NCBI GenBank assembly: GCA_014621425.1
Contig: JAANBB010000365.1
Location: 1 to 41,323, forward strand
Reading direction: 5' to 3'
Source of the DNA: Cylindrodendrum hubeiense
Lineage: Eukaryota; Ascomycota; Sordariomycetes; Hypocreales; Nectriaceae
DNA length: 41,323 bases
Position 1 is the stretch's first letter; every line of letters starts with the position of its first letter. The notes below the pieces were generated by a model. It had not been told where the DNA came from. It made no database searches and saw nothing but the letters and a program-made list of their open reading frames with translations. Below, one piece after another: positions 31,795-41,323 of the stretch. Position numbers and translations under genes: made by a program.

Positions 31795-33231
31795 TTAAGC
31801 GGCTTGGGTCGCCCTGGCCTCGATGCCCGCCGACGCTGGCCGCAGATTCCCGAGGTTGAGGATACTGCTAAGGCTCAAGGTTGACACGTTGATCTTGGCT
31901 CGGGACCTGGCCGACGACGAAACAGCTTCCGTGGACAGCGGAGCATCGACAGCCGACCCAAGTTCCGCCGAAGCGTCCGGCTCAAGACCACCCAGGTCCA
32001 CCGAGGGAACAAGGCTGGTGGCCTCTCCCTGAGCCGCCGTCGTCTGCGTCATTGTGACCTGGCGGCTCATTGACTTGCTTGATGTGGTGGTGGATGCAAC
32101 AGAAGTAGAGGCATCTACAGAAGTAGAGGCAGCCACAGAAGTAGAGGCATCGACAGAAGTAGAGACAGCGACAGAAGTAGAGACATCGACAGAGGTAGAG
32201 ACATCGACAGAAGTAGAGACAGCGACAGAAGTGGAGGCAGCAGCCGAGGTGGAGACAGCAACAGAGCCGACGGCGTTTTCTGTGTCAGCCGGGACAACAG
32301 AACTAACCGCCGCCGATGTGGAGGCTTGGTCGGTTGCAAGAGGGTCCACGCCAAAGGTGGTTGTTGGTAGAGCACTTGCGGCAATGGGAATCGTGGAGAC
32401 GCCGATGCCGTTTTGAAAGGCAACGTTCTCCGTTCCACTGAGCACGTTACTGGCGGCCTAGGAAGCGTAAGCAATGGTTCGTTTAGTGATGGAGAAGATG
32501 GATTCTTACCGGAGTGTCACAAGTCCCAGCGATGGTCTCGGTGACAGTGATTGGAGCCTTCCTTGTGTGAGCGTATGTTGGATAGTTGAATATGAATGAG
32601 TTCTTACCGGAGCTCCGCCCGCTACAGTGACCACCTCCGTTACCGTGAGGGGCTGGACGACCTTATGGGAGTTAGTATATCGTAAGAAAATCAGAGGTTT
32701 GATGGGAGAGTATGTACCGTCTCAGTAATTGTGACAGCCTGTAAATAAATATCGTTAGAAATAAGTCTTGGGGATCGCGATGCTGGGGAGTGCTTACCGC
32801 CGCCTCAGCAGCCTGTGTGACAATCTGAGTGATCGTAACGGCTTCAGCAACTTGCGTAACCATCTGAGTGACGGTAGTCGCCTCAGCGGCTAAGGTGACT
32901 TCCGTCAGCTGCGTCTCCGTCACTTTCTCGGTCGTGGTTTCAAGCTGCGTGATGTATGAGATTCGAAGTCTGGGAATCGATGTTAATCATGAAAGTCTCG
33001 GAACGTGCTATTCGATTGGCGACTCACCCTTCAAATTTGGGAGCCGTCGCGGTTGTAGCACTATCTGTGCTGACGGTGCCTTGTCTCTTTTCAACGCGTC
33101 GGTGTCCATTGTGACTGCTGGCTCCAGCCTTCAATCCTATTAGCTTATTGGGACTCTCTCGCTTGGTTTGAGGCACTGACCTGGGCAAGGAAGAAGGACA
33201 CAGCCCACAAACTCTGAGTGATTATCCTCAT
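31795..33231 (-). CDS. Secreted Ser/Thr/Val-rich repeat protein with Kex2-type site
   Basis: Seven exons fit (33231-33181, 33128-33028, 32969-32798, 32738-32718, 32661-32608, 32557-32510, 32457-31795), giving 369 aa. Exon 1 encodes a signal peptide, MRIITQSLWAVSFFLAQ. Exon 2 has a VEKRQG dibasic site, typical of Kex2 processing. Exons 3-6 encode VTxTE/VTQ-type repeats; exons 4, 5 and 6 are only 21, 54 and 48 nt, all phase 0. The last exon carries nine copies of a six-residue STSVxx repeat and then an Ala/Ser-rich tail without an obvious GPI signal. Only one Cys is seen in the mature protein. It looks like a secreted, probably O-glycosylated wall or matrix protein. The small exons were placed by splice signals and frame, and transcript support is lacking; intron 1's acceptor is the least certain. 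Confidence 0.72.
32099..32260. repeat. 18-bp coding minisatellite, nine copies
   Basis: Units follow ACAGAAGTAGAGRCANCN at exact 18-bp spacing from 32099 to 32260; the last two copies are more diverged. On the minus strand they encode STSVAV/STSVDV/STSVDA/STSVAA repeats in the secreted protein. Confidence 0.92.
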
Positions 33232-35320
33232 CGTGGATCTTCCAAGGCTTCAATCCAATTGATGCCAATGAATTAATCCGTTCTGACGACTCGCGTAAAG
33301 GCGAATGATATAACAGTCCAGCTGTTGTTGTAGTTGGGTATATAGTTGGGATCAACCCGAAGAAATGTAAGGAACGGTGGGTCGGAGAGTCGATCGTCTA
33401 GGTACGAGATGGTATCTAGAGATACAGATTATATGCAGTGACGCTATGCCGTATAGGCTCGAGATGGAAATGTTTGCCCGAGGCAGGTGAAGAAAAGAAT
33501 GGAAGAAGTGATTCGATATGTCGTCAGTTCTAGCCCGACGACATGGAAACGATCGATGAGCGACTCAAAATTATCTACAACGGAGAACAAGAAGGCGGAA
33601 ACGGGAGATCGATGGGAGGGAAGAATGGCACCACGAGATGAGCACTCTGAGGGGAGCCCTCCTACCCTGGCATGCCCTCCGGATGCCGCTGGGTAGGGCA
33701 ACCGTGGTACCGGCGCCAAGGGAGCTAATTCGGCCGTCTCGGGTTGGCATTCTGAATCTGGGGGTCGAGACTGAGCCTCAAACGGGGATTGATACCGTGG
33801 TGGTTAGGTAGAACCAGGGATTAAGGCTGACATGAGCAGGGGTGTTGTGGCGGGCTCCTTTGAGACGGAGTCGTGACAAGCGCTTGCTTGATAGAGGGTT
33901 GAGATGGTGACGAGGGGCTGTGACGTCGCAGCGTGACCAAGCAGAGACGAGATGGTTTCACTTGAATGCCTCAGTTTCTGTAACTTGGACAGAGGCCGCA
34001 CAACACCTCTTAATAATGAGAATTGTCGTCTCTGGAAAATGAAAAAGAAGGCCTCGAGAAGTGAAGTCTAGCCATCAACGGACGAGGAGTGACCAGGACC
34101 GGGATACGGCGAACAAGGGGCTGCACCCACATCATCCGGTCTCTCGGTCGCCTATTGCTGGAATCGACTCCTTTGCCCTGATGGAGGGGCTCAGTGGCGC
34201 CACACTACCAGCGGCGTGGAGAGAGTGCCAAGAGATCCCAGGCGACGGGAATCAAACGCGTGGTGAGGGCCAGCGAGTGTCAAGGTGGACGATCCTACGG
34301 CAGCAGGCGCTGAGATGGGACGGATTGTGCAGCAGATGCTAGCGTGGCGCTTGGGGAGGGCGAATCTGTGAGCGCCGCGAGGTTAAATTCGAGGCCTGCA
34401 TTCGAGAGCCAAGATGGCGCTTGCATTGAAAGCGAGATGACCCGGATTGAAATGAAATGAAGGGAAAAGGGACCTGCATGGCATCACCGCCGCGGGCCTG
34501 ACTCTCTGGGCGTCCCGCCTCTTTTCATCGTGATGGGGAACTCGCTGGACCGTCAGTCGGCTAGACGGTTCGGCGGGATACGACTTGGACCCCCTGCGAC
34601 GCTTGTTCGTCCCCAGTGTTTCGGAGTCAAGCCATGTTCGGCCAGCTTCCCCATCGACGATGCGACTCCATAGACAATTTGACACTTCCAGACCGCCGGG
34701 CTCCGCTTTTCCCGCCGGGTCGTGTCATTGCCCAAGGCTGGGCCTTTCAGGTAGCTCGGGTGAGGGAGCGAGGAAGAAGAAAAGAAGCCAGGTACGGTCG
34801 GTGTTGGCGGTGGCTGCGGTGTTGACCACACGTGATCCGGAGTTGCCCCAAGGCCGATCGACCAGATCTCGAGCTAATATATAATCTAATTCAATACCTT
34901 TATTCTGTAATACGGGGGCTGTGCAGCTGACGAAATGGGCATCGACTTTCGCATCCCGAGTTGTCGAGTCCATGCGCCGTGATGCCCAGGATTCCATCTT
35001 CGCTCCAGATCGCGACTAACAGGCATGGAAGTACCCCGCCATACAAATATCATAGCGGGGTACTTGCGAACAACTCCAATTCTCGATGATGACGACACTG
35101 ATGCGCTCCGCCATCGATTTTGACACTAAGAGATTGATTGAGACTGATCAGAGACACCTGAGGCGCGCTGTTCGGTAGGAACGCGCTGAAATCATGGACT
35201 ACATATCACGGTGAATGCTGTACTGTCTCTTTTTATCCTCGTTGCGCTCGTTCCTATTCCATTCATCCTTCGTAGCCGGATCGTGTACATTCCTCAAGCT
35301 CATCTCACAGAGCCATCGCC
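33232..35320. other. 2.1 kb divergent intergenic region
   Basis: It separates the secreted-protein gene and the DUF1295 gene, which point away from each other. Open frames are short and overlap on both strands. A perfect 11-bp inverted repeat lies at 35029-35065. The last ~100 bases before 35321 are CT-rich. No gene is recognised. Confidence 0.6.
35029..35065. repeat. Perfect 11-bp inverted repeat carrying GCGGGG words
   Basis: AAGTACCCCGC at 35029-35039 pairs exactly with GCGGGGTACTT at 35055-35065, with a 15-nt AT-rich spacer. Each arm holds GCGGGG, which fits the CreA/Mig1-type consensus SYGGRG. It lies about 255 bp upstream of the DUF1295 start. Confidence 0.85.
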
Positions 35321-36437
35321 ATGGCCGTCCACGTCCTCGACGACTATTACCTGGCCATCACAGCCATAATTACGGTCGCCTACCAGCTGTTCTTTTTCTC
35401 CATAGCCTATACCTGCAAGTTCGACAAGCTCACTGGTCCGTCTCTCCCGGTTTCCGCATCATGTCACACAGTCCAAACTGACAGTCTCAAGACCTCGCTG
35501 GCGGCACCAACTTTGCCCTACTAGCCATCCTCACTCTCGCCTTCAGCGGCCACCATAGCGCGCGCCAAGTCGTGGCCAGCCTCTTCCTCATCGCCTGGGC
35601 ACTCCGCCTCTCCGGATTCCTGTTCTACCGCATCCTCCGCACCGGCAAGGATGACCGCTTCGACGACAAGCGCGACCACTTCTTCCCGTTCCTCGGCTTC
35701 TGGGTATTCCAGATGTTCTGGGTCTGGACCGTGTCGTTGCCCGTCACGTTTCTGAACTCGCCCAACGTCACTCGCTACCCCCAGCACAGCTTCGGGACGG
35801 GCAGGGATATTGCGGGCATTGTACTGTTTGTGATTGGCTTTGTCATTGAGAGCGTGAGTGATGCGCAAAAGTATCGCTTTCGCATGACGCACAACGGCAC
35901 AGATGTATGTGACAAGGGCTTCTTCGCGTGGTCGCGCCACCCGAACTACTTTGGCGAGATCATTATTCAATTTTGTAAGTTCACCGCCTCACCTACTGAA
36001 GCATCTACTGACATTCTCCAGCCATTTACATGGTTGCGGTCTCATCTGCGGCAGATGGTTACGTCGGCGGCCAGGCTTCCAAGGCCCTTTATGCCAGCAT
36101 CGTCGGGCCCTTTCTACTCACCTTCCTCCTCATGTTCGTCTCTGGTCTGACTCTATCTGAGAGGCCCAAGGCCAAGACGCGATATGAGAAGGACCAAAAT
36201 TGGGAGGGGTACAAGCGCTGGCTCGACCGGACCAGTATTCTCATCCCTTTCCCGCCGCAGCTGTATGAAAAGATGCCCACCATCCTTAAGCGGACTGTGT
36301 TTCTCGAGTTCCCCTTGTACGTCTTCGACCCCGCAAAGCACTCGGATGTCAGCAGACCCGGCGGGCAGTCAGCAGAAAATCAAGTAAGAGGAACAAATGG
36401 AGATAGTAGGGGAAGCGTCGAGGAGACGTTGGTGTAA
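35321..36437 (+). CDS. DUF1295 / steroid 5-alpha-reductase-like integral membrane protein
   Basis: Exons 35321-35435, 35492-35974 and 36022-36437 give 337 aa. Several hydrophobic helices are visible, and the conserved block of this family is present: FRMTHNG-TDVCDKGFFAWSRHPNYFGEI, where RHPNYFGE is the signature shared by DUF1295 and isoprenylcysteine methyltransferase-like enzymes. Two Asp/Arg-rich loops (GKDDRFDDKRDHF and KTRYEKDQNWEGYKRW) face one side. The C-terminus is polar. Such proteins sit in the ER or similar membranes; the substrate is not known. The first intron uses a GTCCGT donor, weaker than its neighbours, but the phase is unambiguous (D-LAGGTNFALLA). Confidence 0.9.
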
Positions 36438-36572
36438 GACACGAGTAGCCTCGGTTATTAAAACTCTTGTGATGAGATGATGAATCCAATATACCGAACT
36501 GTGCATTAAATATGCCTGTCATCACGCGCAAACTTTTCCCTCATTAATGTTGAATGTCACACTCCGTCATCT

Positions 36573-36598
36573 GCGTCGGCCATCAGCGTCGGCCATCA
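36573..36598. repeat. 13-bp tandem duplication
   Basis: GCGTCGGCCATCA occurs twice in direct succession in the short convergent gap between the DUF1295 and GFA-family genes. Confidence 0.85.
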
Positions 36599-36700
36599 CT
36601 CGGCCCAAATACATCACAACTCCGTGAGCGACCCGGCAGGCAACAGCACAACACCAGGTATCTCGTAGGAACAACACGAAAACAACGACACTAACTCAAG

Positions 36701-37406
36701 CTATGATTGAATCAGCCCGCACGTATCGGGGGACTCTGAGACCTGGCAGCCGCCATTACCTGTCAGCTCGCCGGGCTGGTCGAGCGCTTCCTGGTCGGGG
36801 CCGTAGTCGGTGTAACCCGACTCCTCGGAGTGCGTCTCGGAGCTCTCGGGGATGGGAACCATGGCAGTTTTGGTCCAGATGTGGATGGCGCGATCCCAAT
36901 TGAGCCCCTCGAGGCAGCCTCCCTTTACGGAGACGACATTTTTGGTCTGCGACTTGAGTGAGTGTCAATTTTCTGGGCATGTTGGGGGAGCTTATCAAAT
37001 GTAATGAGGGGCTCCTTCGTACCGGTGTGGTGTGGATGAGACGAGTTCCGCAAATTCGGCAGAAGTAGCTGTGTCGCAAACCTGTTAGTGGACAGGCACA
37101 ATTGCGAATGCCCTCTCTCGAGGCGATTCTCATGCACATACCAGTACTGTTTATGTCCTGAAGCCGTTTGTCGACTATCTAGATCAGCTCCGAGGCTCTT
37201 ATCGCCAATCTCGACAGAAGCGGCCCGTACCTGTAGCAGCTCAATAAATCTGTCTCGGGCAGACTAAAGCTCGGGAAAATGGCCGAGGTGCCAAATGCCG
37301 AACTGGTCTGGCGGCGACACTCGGAGCAATGGCAGATGTAGAGGGCGAGGGGTTGCGGGAGGGGTGTCGTGAAGGAGACCGACCCGCACTGGCACCGGGC
37401 TTCCAT
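36701..37406 (-). CDS. GFA-family (CENP-V/GFA) zinc-binding protein
   Basis: Four exons (37406-37231, 37174-37142, 37068-37023, 36952-36701) give 168 aa. The N-terminus MEARCQCGSVSF, then ICHCSECRRQTSSAFGTSAIF, then YFCRICGTRLIHT contain the zinc-binding cysteines (CxC, CxxC, CxxC) of the glutathione-dependent formaldehyde-activating (GFA) domain. The segment SVKGGCLEGLNWDRAIHIWTK is the usual C-terminal part. Two exons are only 33 and 46 nt, but all phases agree and the family sequence runs across each junction. In bacteria the founding member handles S-hydroxymethyl-glutathione; in fungi most members have unknown substrates. The Asp/Glu-rich C-terminal tail appears lineage-specific. Confidence 0.92.
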
Positions 37407-38631
37407 GATGGGCAGGATTGTTGTTGGCGGTTAGAAGAAACTATGCAAAAAACGGCTCTATTCTCATGAGCTACGACGGGCCATTAAAAGAAGTCGTTGT
37501 GGCAAGTCGCAAGTCGTGAGTGAGGCTTAGTTGGAGACGCTGCAGCTGTGATGTGGGGTGACCGGCGAGGCGACAGGCGACTGGCGACTGGCGAGCGGCA
37601 GCAGCGGGGTGAGCCACTGCGAGGTGTGATGGATGACGTTGAGGCTGCTGACACCAATTGGCAAGCCGCTTCGGGAGATGGACGGGCACCGAGGTTGATT
37701 CCAACAAATGAAGCCACCAGAAAAATCTATACAGAAGAGTGAGGAATAAGATATCAGGCAGAAACTCTCATTCCCGCGGCATCAAGTATTAATACAATAC
37801 ATCAACCCAGATCGCTGTGTCGTGGGCCAATCAGAGACGAGTCACAAATTGTACGAAATACGTCGCTAGCCTCCTCCTGCACGGAGTCACACGTTCACGA
37901 TGCGGTTATCGCAATGCGCCCTCCTACTACTACACGCCGTGAAGCAGTGACGTGCGACGTGACTCATTGCCGCGGCGAGCGTCGCGCGAAGTCACATGCG
38001 TTCGCGGCACTTTCCACCGTCCGCCGACCAGACCAGTCTAGCGTGCGAGCCGCCGTCGATTCAGCGTCGAGGAATCTCGGACAAACAGCCCCATTGCCTC
38101 AGGAGCGGTACCCCAGGCTTACGCACGGCACTGAGGGTCCGCGGGGCCCCGAGATGAGTTCCGATGGTCGGCTGCAGGCTCCTTCACCGCAAGAAGAAGT
38201 AAATGCGCGACAATTGAGACGAATGTGACTGAATATGAATCAAACTGCTGTGATTACCTTGTCTCGGATTCGTGGACCCCGTAACCAGGTTCGAGGGCGC
38301 CAACTGCGGGCCGCACACCGGAGCTGGGTGGGCGATGCAGTGACGTTGGAAACATTGGAGTCAGAACTGTTACAGCAGCCCCGTTGCTTCTGTTGTCTGC
38401 GGCAGTTTCAATGATTTATTCCCCTAGATCGGAGAAGGATTCAATTGGGGAATGTGTCAGACAATTCAACTTGGTATTATGACAGATGTGTTGATGTAAC
38501 AAATAATTCCAGCCCAATCGCTTCAGTGGAATAACCAGATCGCTCAAACTCCCAGCCCATGTACGTGATAGCATCAACCAGCTTGCCAGCCGGAGTCATA
38601 ACCCATAAATACACGCTAATCCATCGCTCAA
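37407..38631. other. Intergenic region, no gene recognised
   Basis: It contains the promoter of the GFA gene (with GGCGACT-rich words near 37563-37595) and the 3' flank of the F-box-like gene. The ORF at 37914-38228 is Arg/Pro-rich with no domain character. Confidence 0.6.
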
Positions 38632-39711
38632 TCAATAATCGGTGAGTCCTTGCAAATGCTTCAGCCCAATGCCCTGCTTGATCCACTCCATCTTCTCCTG
38701 CAGCTTCTCTGTACTCACGACCCTCACCCTTTCCAATCCGGCTGTCGCATTGAGTTCCTCCTCAAGGTCTTTACACCACCGCAGCTTCTCGCCATTGCTC
38801 AGCTCCCGCGTCACCAGCTCCATCTCCACCCGCTCCAGACTCCGCATCCGGCTCAGACCCCCGGCAATCCGTCGCCGTGCCTCCGTCTGCAGCTCCGCGA
38901 ACCCGGTGCCCTCCTTCTCTGGCTCCAGCCCGGTGCCCGCTGCCATGCTTGTTGCCATGACCCCCGTTGCCGTGCCCCCGAGCACCATCTTCATCCGCAA
39001 GCCGCGCGCCCCTGCGGCCCAGTCGTCGCAGAGTGAGAGCCACTCTTCCTGGCCGGAACCGCCGCCGCCGCCGCCGTTGCCAACGATGTCCCGTGCCAGT
39101 ATCTCGAGTCGTATGAAGCGCATTTCGCGGCGCTGCCATGGCTCGAGAGCCCGTGTGAAGGCGCGGGCCGCCCATAGCCCGGAGGCGAACCAGTTGACAA
39201 AGACGAATTCGTTTTTGGTGAAGGGTATTAATCGCGATTCGTGGTATATTTGCGAGTTGGATTGAAGGAAGCCTGTTGGGAGGCCAGAAAGTGGTCGGAA
39301 CGGCGAGAGCATGCCCGGCGATGGCGCCGCAGGTGCTTGGTTGGGCTCTGTCTTGGGCGCTTCGTCGGCGGTGGAGCTGGCAGGGTCGACAAGACGCCGG
39401 AGGATGTACTGGCAGTGAACCGGGGTGGGATACCACGGGGCGAGCTGTGCATGCCGGACAGGACACATGAGATGCAGCCAGTGATAAATCTGAAGCCGGA
39501 TCTCAGACGGCAGGTCCATGAAGCTCCTCCGGCTGGGCTCGTCTGCGCCGGAGCTGGAAAGGCAAGTGGAGCTCGGCGCCGGCGCTTCGTCGCTCACGGT
39601 ATCCACTACCGCCGATGACCCGCACGGCACGTCGCTCATGTCCAGGTCCATGTACGGACCGACATTGTTCTGGACGAAGCAGTAGTCCATCATTTCGCTG
39701 AATGAAAACAT
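38632..39711 (-). CDS. F-box-like / LPxEIR-motif hypothetical protein
   Basis: A single exon encodes 359 aa. Residues near 65-85 read FMDLPSEIRLQIYHWLHL, the leading helix of the F-box-like motif (LPxEIRxxIY) widespread in filamentous fungi. After it come SQIYHESRLIPFTKNEFVFVNW, a pattern typical of these proteins, a Gly run (six Gly) and a Glu/Arg-rich C-terminal half. The frame is open further upstream, to 39798, but without an ATG; the first ATG is 39711. Some members act as substrate receptors for SCF ubiquitin ligases, but many have no demonstrated role, so function is uncertain. The gene model is simple and has coding character throughout. Confidence 0.78.
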   Translation of the reverse strand: MFSFSEMMDYCFVQNNVGPYMDLDMSDVPCGSSAVVDTVSDEAPAPSSTCLSSSGADEPSRRSFMDLPSEIRLQIYHWLHLMCPVRHAQLAPWYPTPVHCQYILRRLVDPASSTADEAPKTEPNQAPAAPSPGMLSPFRPLSGLPTGFLQSNSQIYHESRLIPFTKNEFVFVNWFASGLWAARAFTRALEPWQRREMRFIRLEILARDIVGNGGGGGGSGQEEWLSLCDDWAAGARGLRMKMVLGGTATGVMATSMAAGTGLEPEKEGTGFAELQTEARRRIAGGLSRMRSLERVEMELVTRELSNGEKLRWCKDLEEELNATAGLERVRVVSTEKLQEKMEWIKQGIGLKHLQGLTDY

Positions 39712-40857
39712 CGGCGAGAAGAAAAGGCAAGAGGTGCGAGAGAGCTCGCAATTGAGGGTAAGCTCCCGTGCTTCCCCTCCCGTCCGGGCCCCCCGCAAGC
39801 CATCGTTATAAGTAAACCATCCAGACTGCGCCCATCATGACGCCCGCAGAACCCGCAGAGCCCGCAGGAAGCCCCAAAGGCCCAGCTCAGCGTAGCACAC
39901 GTGAGCACTAGCGGCCGCCGTGTGCCGTTGTCGCGGGCAGCGCGAAAGGCAATCCGTTCCCAAGGGAGCAATGAGAGCTGAGGGAGGCGTTAGCCTAACG
40001 CCAAGAAGGGCTCGCTGACGACGGGTGGTGGCGGCGTCGCCGTGCAATTGGAGAGTTGGTACGAGGGTGAACGCAGCGTCAGCCAACTTGGTCGACGTAC
40101 CCTTAGGTCAGCTTACCCCAGGCCGACAACAGCAGGTCGAAATCACATCACAGAGTTGTATCTGATGCTTGATGATGCTTGGTGCTGGTGCTTGGTGCTG
40201 ATTGTGATTGTTGTGATTGGGGGCAGATGCCTCACAGTGACTCGACCCGCTGTCATGATTCAATCCAATTGTCTTAGCCTCAAAGTTACAGGTCAGATGG
40301 CCCATGTTTGCCACGAACAACGGGAAACGTCAAACCGCTCAGCTGGGAGAGGGAAAGACAAAATCCGCGCTGCGCCATAGTTTCGTTCTAGACCCGATTG
40401 CGAGTCAAAATGCGAGTCAAAATGGGGCCAAGCATGTGACGCTGCAATGATCCGGATATGGCCATGGGATCGTAGCCAAATACAAGATCACCGCGGCTCA
40501 GCCCAGCTCCTACGTAATTTGCCGTGAAAGGGTGTACTTATGTCTGCGCTGGGAGACAAGATTCGTGGCACAGCGCGCTCATCAATCAGAAAAGCCTCCG
40601 AGCGTGATATCGTCGTGTTCATCGCTTGCATTGATCTTTGAGTGTGATATTACAGTGCTCTAAACGGATTGCTGCGATGATCTTTATCGCAGTCTCATGG
40701 TATCATGTACAATATGCAGGCCTCAATCACTTTTCCAGCATCGATCCATCAACTCCCCCGAACCGCGTCATCGGCCCGGACCGTTGGCTTTCTTAAGTTA
40801 GCCGTTCTTCGTGACTCCCTCGATGCTCGATTGACGTCGACTGCGTAGCCGTCCATC
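39712..40857. other. Intergenic region, no gene recognised
   Basis: The part next to 39712 is the promoter of the F-box-like gene. Near 40155-40225 there are irregular TGCTTGGTGCTG/TGATTG simple repeats. The right part approaches the duplicated MED8 3' end. No coding region is supported. Confidence 0.6.
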
Positions 40858-41001
40858 CTATGACGAACCGACGCCCTGCTTCGACCCTGGGGTGTTGTTG
40901 ACATATTTCAGTCCCTTTTGGACGCCCTGCTTCGACTCTGGGGTTTTATTGACATCTTCCAGTCCCTCTTTGATACCCTCCGCAATCTGTGGCTGCCCAT
41001 C
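40858..41001 (-). repeat. Tandem-duplicated MED8 3' end, still in frame
   Basis: Directly after the MED8 stop (41002-41004) the same frame stays open for 47 codons to a second TAG at 40858-40860. It contains two more copies of the C-terminal unit: KEGLEDVNKTPESKQGV (40971-40921) and KGLKYVNNTPGSKQGVGSS (40917-40858). They match the gene's own end, KGLEGVNIPPEPMQGVGSS. Bases after both stop codons (TAGGATGG) also match. This is a degenerate tandem duplication with a 144-bp offset between the two stops. Confidence 0.85.
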
Positions 41002-41323
41002 CTACGACGAGCCCACACCTTGCATCGGCTCTGGGGGGATGTTGACACCTTCCAATCCCTTCTTGACACCCACCTTGCGCTCATACTCGACGTTCCGTGG
41101 CACCTCAAAATCTCCCCTGGCGGCAAACCACAGCATCGTCTCCGGCTCGGGCCCCCTGGCCAGTTGCGCGGCGGCAGATTCGCCCTCGCCGCCGGCGTTA
41201 TCATCGTCCTCCTCGTCGCTCTCGTCCTCATCCTCGACATCCCGGCGTAGGCCCGTCCGCACGCTCTCCGTTCCGGCAGCGCGCTCGTCGGCCGTGTACA
41301 CGTCACCGGCCTCGTCGCGGACG
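41002..41323 (-). CDS. med8: Mediator subunit MED8, C-terminal part (runs off the window)
   Basis: The last 106 residues are visible; the 5' part lies beyond the right edge. The sequence VRDEAGDVYTADERAAGTESVRTGLRRDVE, followed by an acidic run (EDEDESDEEDDD) and then ETMLWFAARGDFEVPRN, is the recognisable C-terminus of filamentous-fungal MED8. MED8 is a head-module subunit of Mediator, linking transcription activators to RNA polymerase II in the nucleus. The protein ends KGLEGVNIPPEPMQGVGSS, a unit repeated twice more downstream. The family call rests on memory of fungal homologues and should be confirmed by a search. Confidence 0.8.
   Translation of the reverse strand, partial: VRDEAGDVYTADERAAGTESVRTGLRRDVEDEDESDEEDDDNAGGEGESAAAQLARGPEPETMLWFAARGDFEVPRNVEYERKVGVKKGLEGVNIPPEPMQGVGSS

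Noticed and set aside
1..41323. tRNA, rRNA, CRISPR, transposon or viral elements
   Set aside because: Reading both strands I found no B-box-like GGTTCGANTCC with a partner A box, no long terminal or inverted repeats flanking a transposase, and no spaced repeat array.
1..41323. A secondary-metabolite or sugar-utilisation gene cluster around the xylose reductase
   Set aside because: Neighbouring genes are unrelated housekeeping functions, with no synthase, transporter or Zn2Cys6 regulator nearby.

Overview
This 41.3 kb window is nuclear DNA of a filamentous ascomycete. The protein-coding genes carry short introns (mostly 45-85 nt, GT..AG with CTAAC/CTGAC-type branch sites), the 5' leaders are pyrimidine-rich, intergenic spaces are wide, and the proteins are closest in character to Sordariomycetes, probably Hypocreales. 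I cannot name the genus from sequence alone. There is no sign of a prophage, transposon, CRISPR array, secondary-metabolite cluster or tRNA/rRNA gene. The set is mostly conserved housekeeping genes with a few lineage-specific ones.

Layout, left to right: SDS22 PP1 regulator (+, 65-1310); NADPH xylose reductase (-, 1719-3081); a 2.6 kb gap; a divergent protein-kinase-like gene (+, 5668-8379); a single-pass membrane protein with PY motifs (-, 8771-9897); a 1.9 kb GC-rich gap; a peroxisomal ABCD half-transporter (-, 11841-14468); a 3.6 kb gap; a PSR-type FCP1/SCP phosphatase (+, 18101-19691); Sec61 beta (+, 20805-21476); a large sterol-glucosyltransferase-like protein ending in ubiquitin-interacting motifs (+, 23143-27211); a hypothetical membrane protein (-, 27471-28350); a zinc-ribbon protein (-, 29064-29580) head-to-head with RNase P subunit RPP1 (+, 30640-31560); a secreted Ser/Thr/Val repeat protein (-, 31795-33231); a DUF1295 membrane protein (+, 35321-36437) convergent with a GFA-family zinc protein (-, 36701-37406); an F-box-like protein (-, 38632-39711); and the C-terminal part of Mediator subunit 8 (-, running off the right edge).

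The genes do not form one pathway. Shared themes are only loose: lipid handling (ABCD transporter, sterol glucosyltransferase, DUF1295), phosphatase signalling (SDS22, PSR), and ubiquitin-linked motifs (PY motifs, UIM array, F-box-like N-terminus). The observations most worth checking are the glycosyltransferase fused to a VPS13/ATG2-like glycine-rich segment plus six UIMs, a tandem duplication of the MED8 3' end that stays in frame beyond its stop codon, a 14-bp perfect inverted repeat inside the unusually long xylose reductase intron, a perfect 11-bp inverted repeat at 35 kb, and a secreted protein built from micro-exons plus an 18-bp coding minisatellite. Exon boundaries below were worked out by hand from splice signals and reading-frame continuity; no alignment was run.
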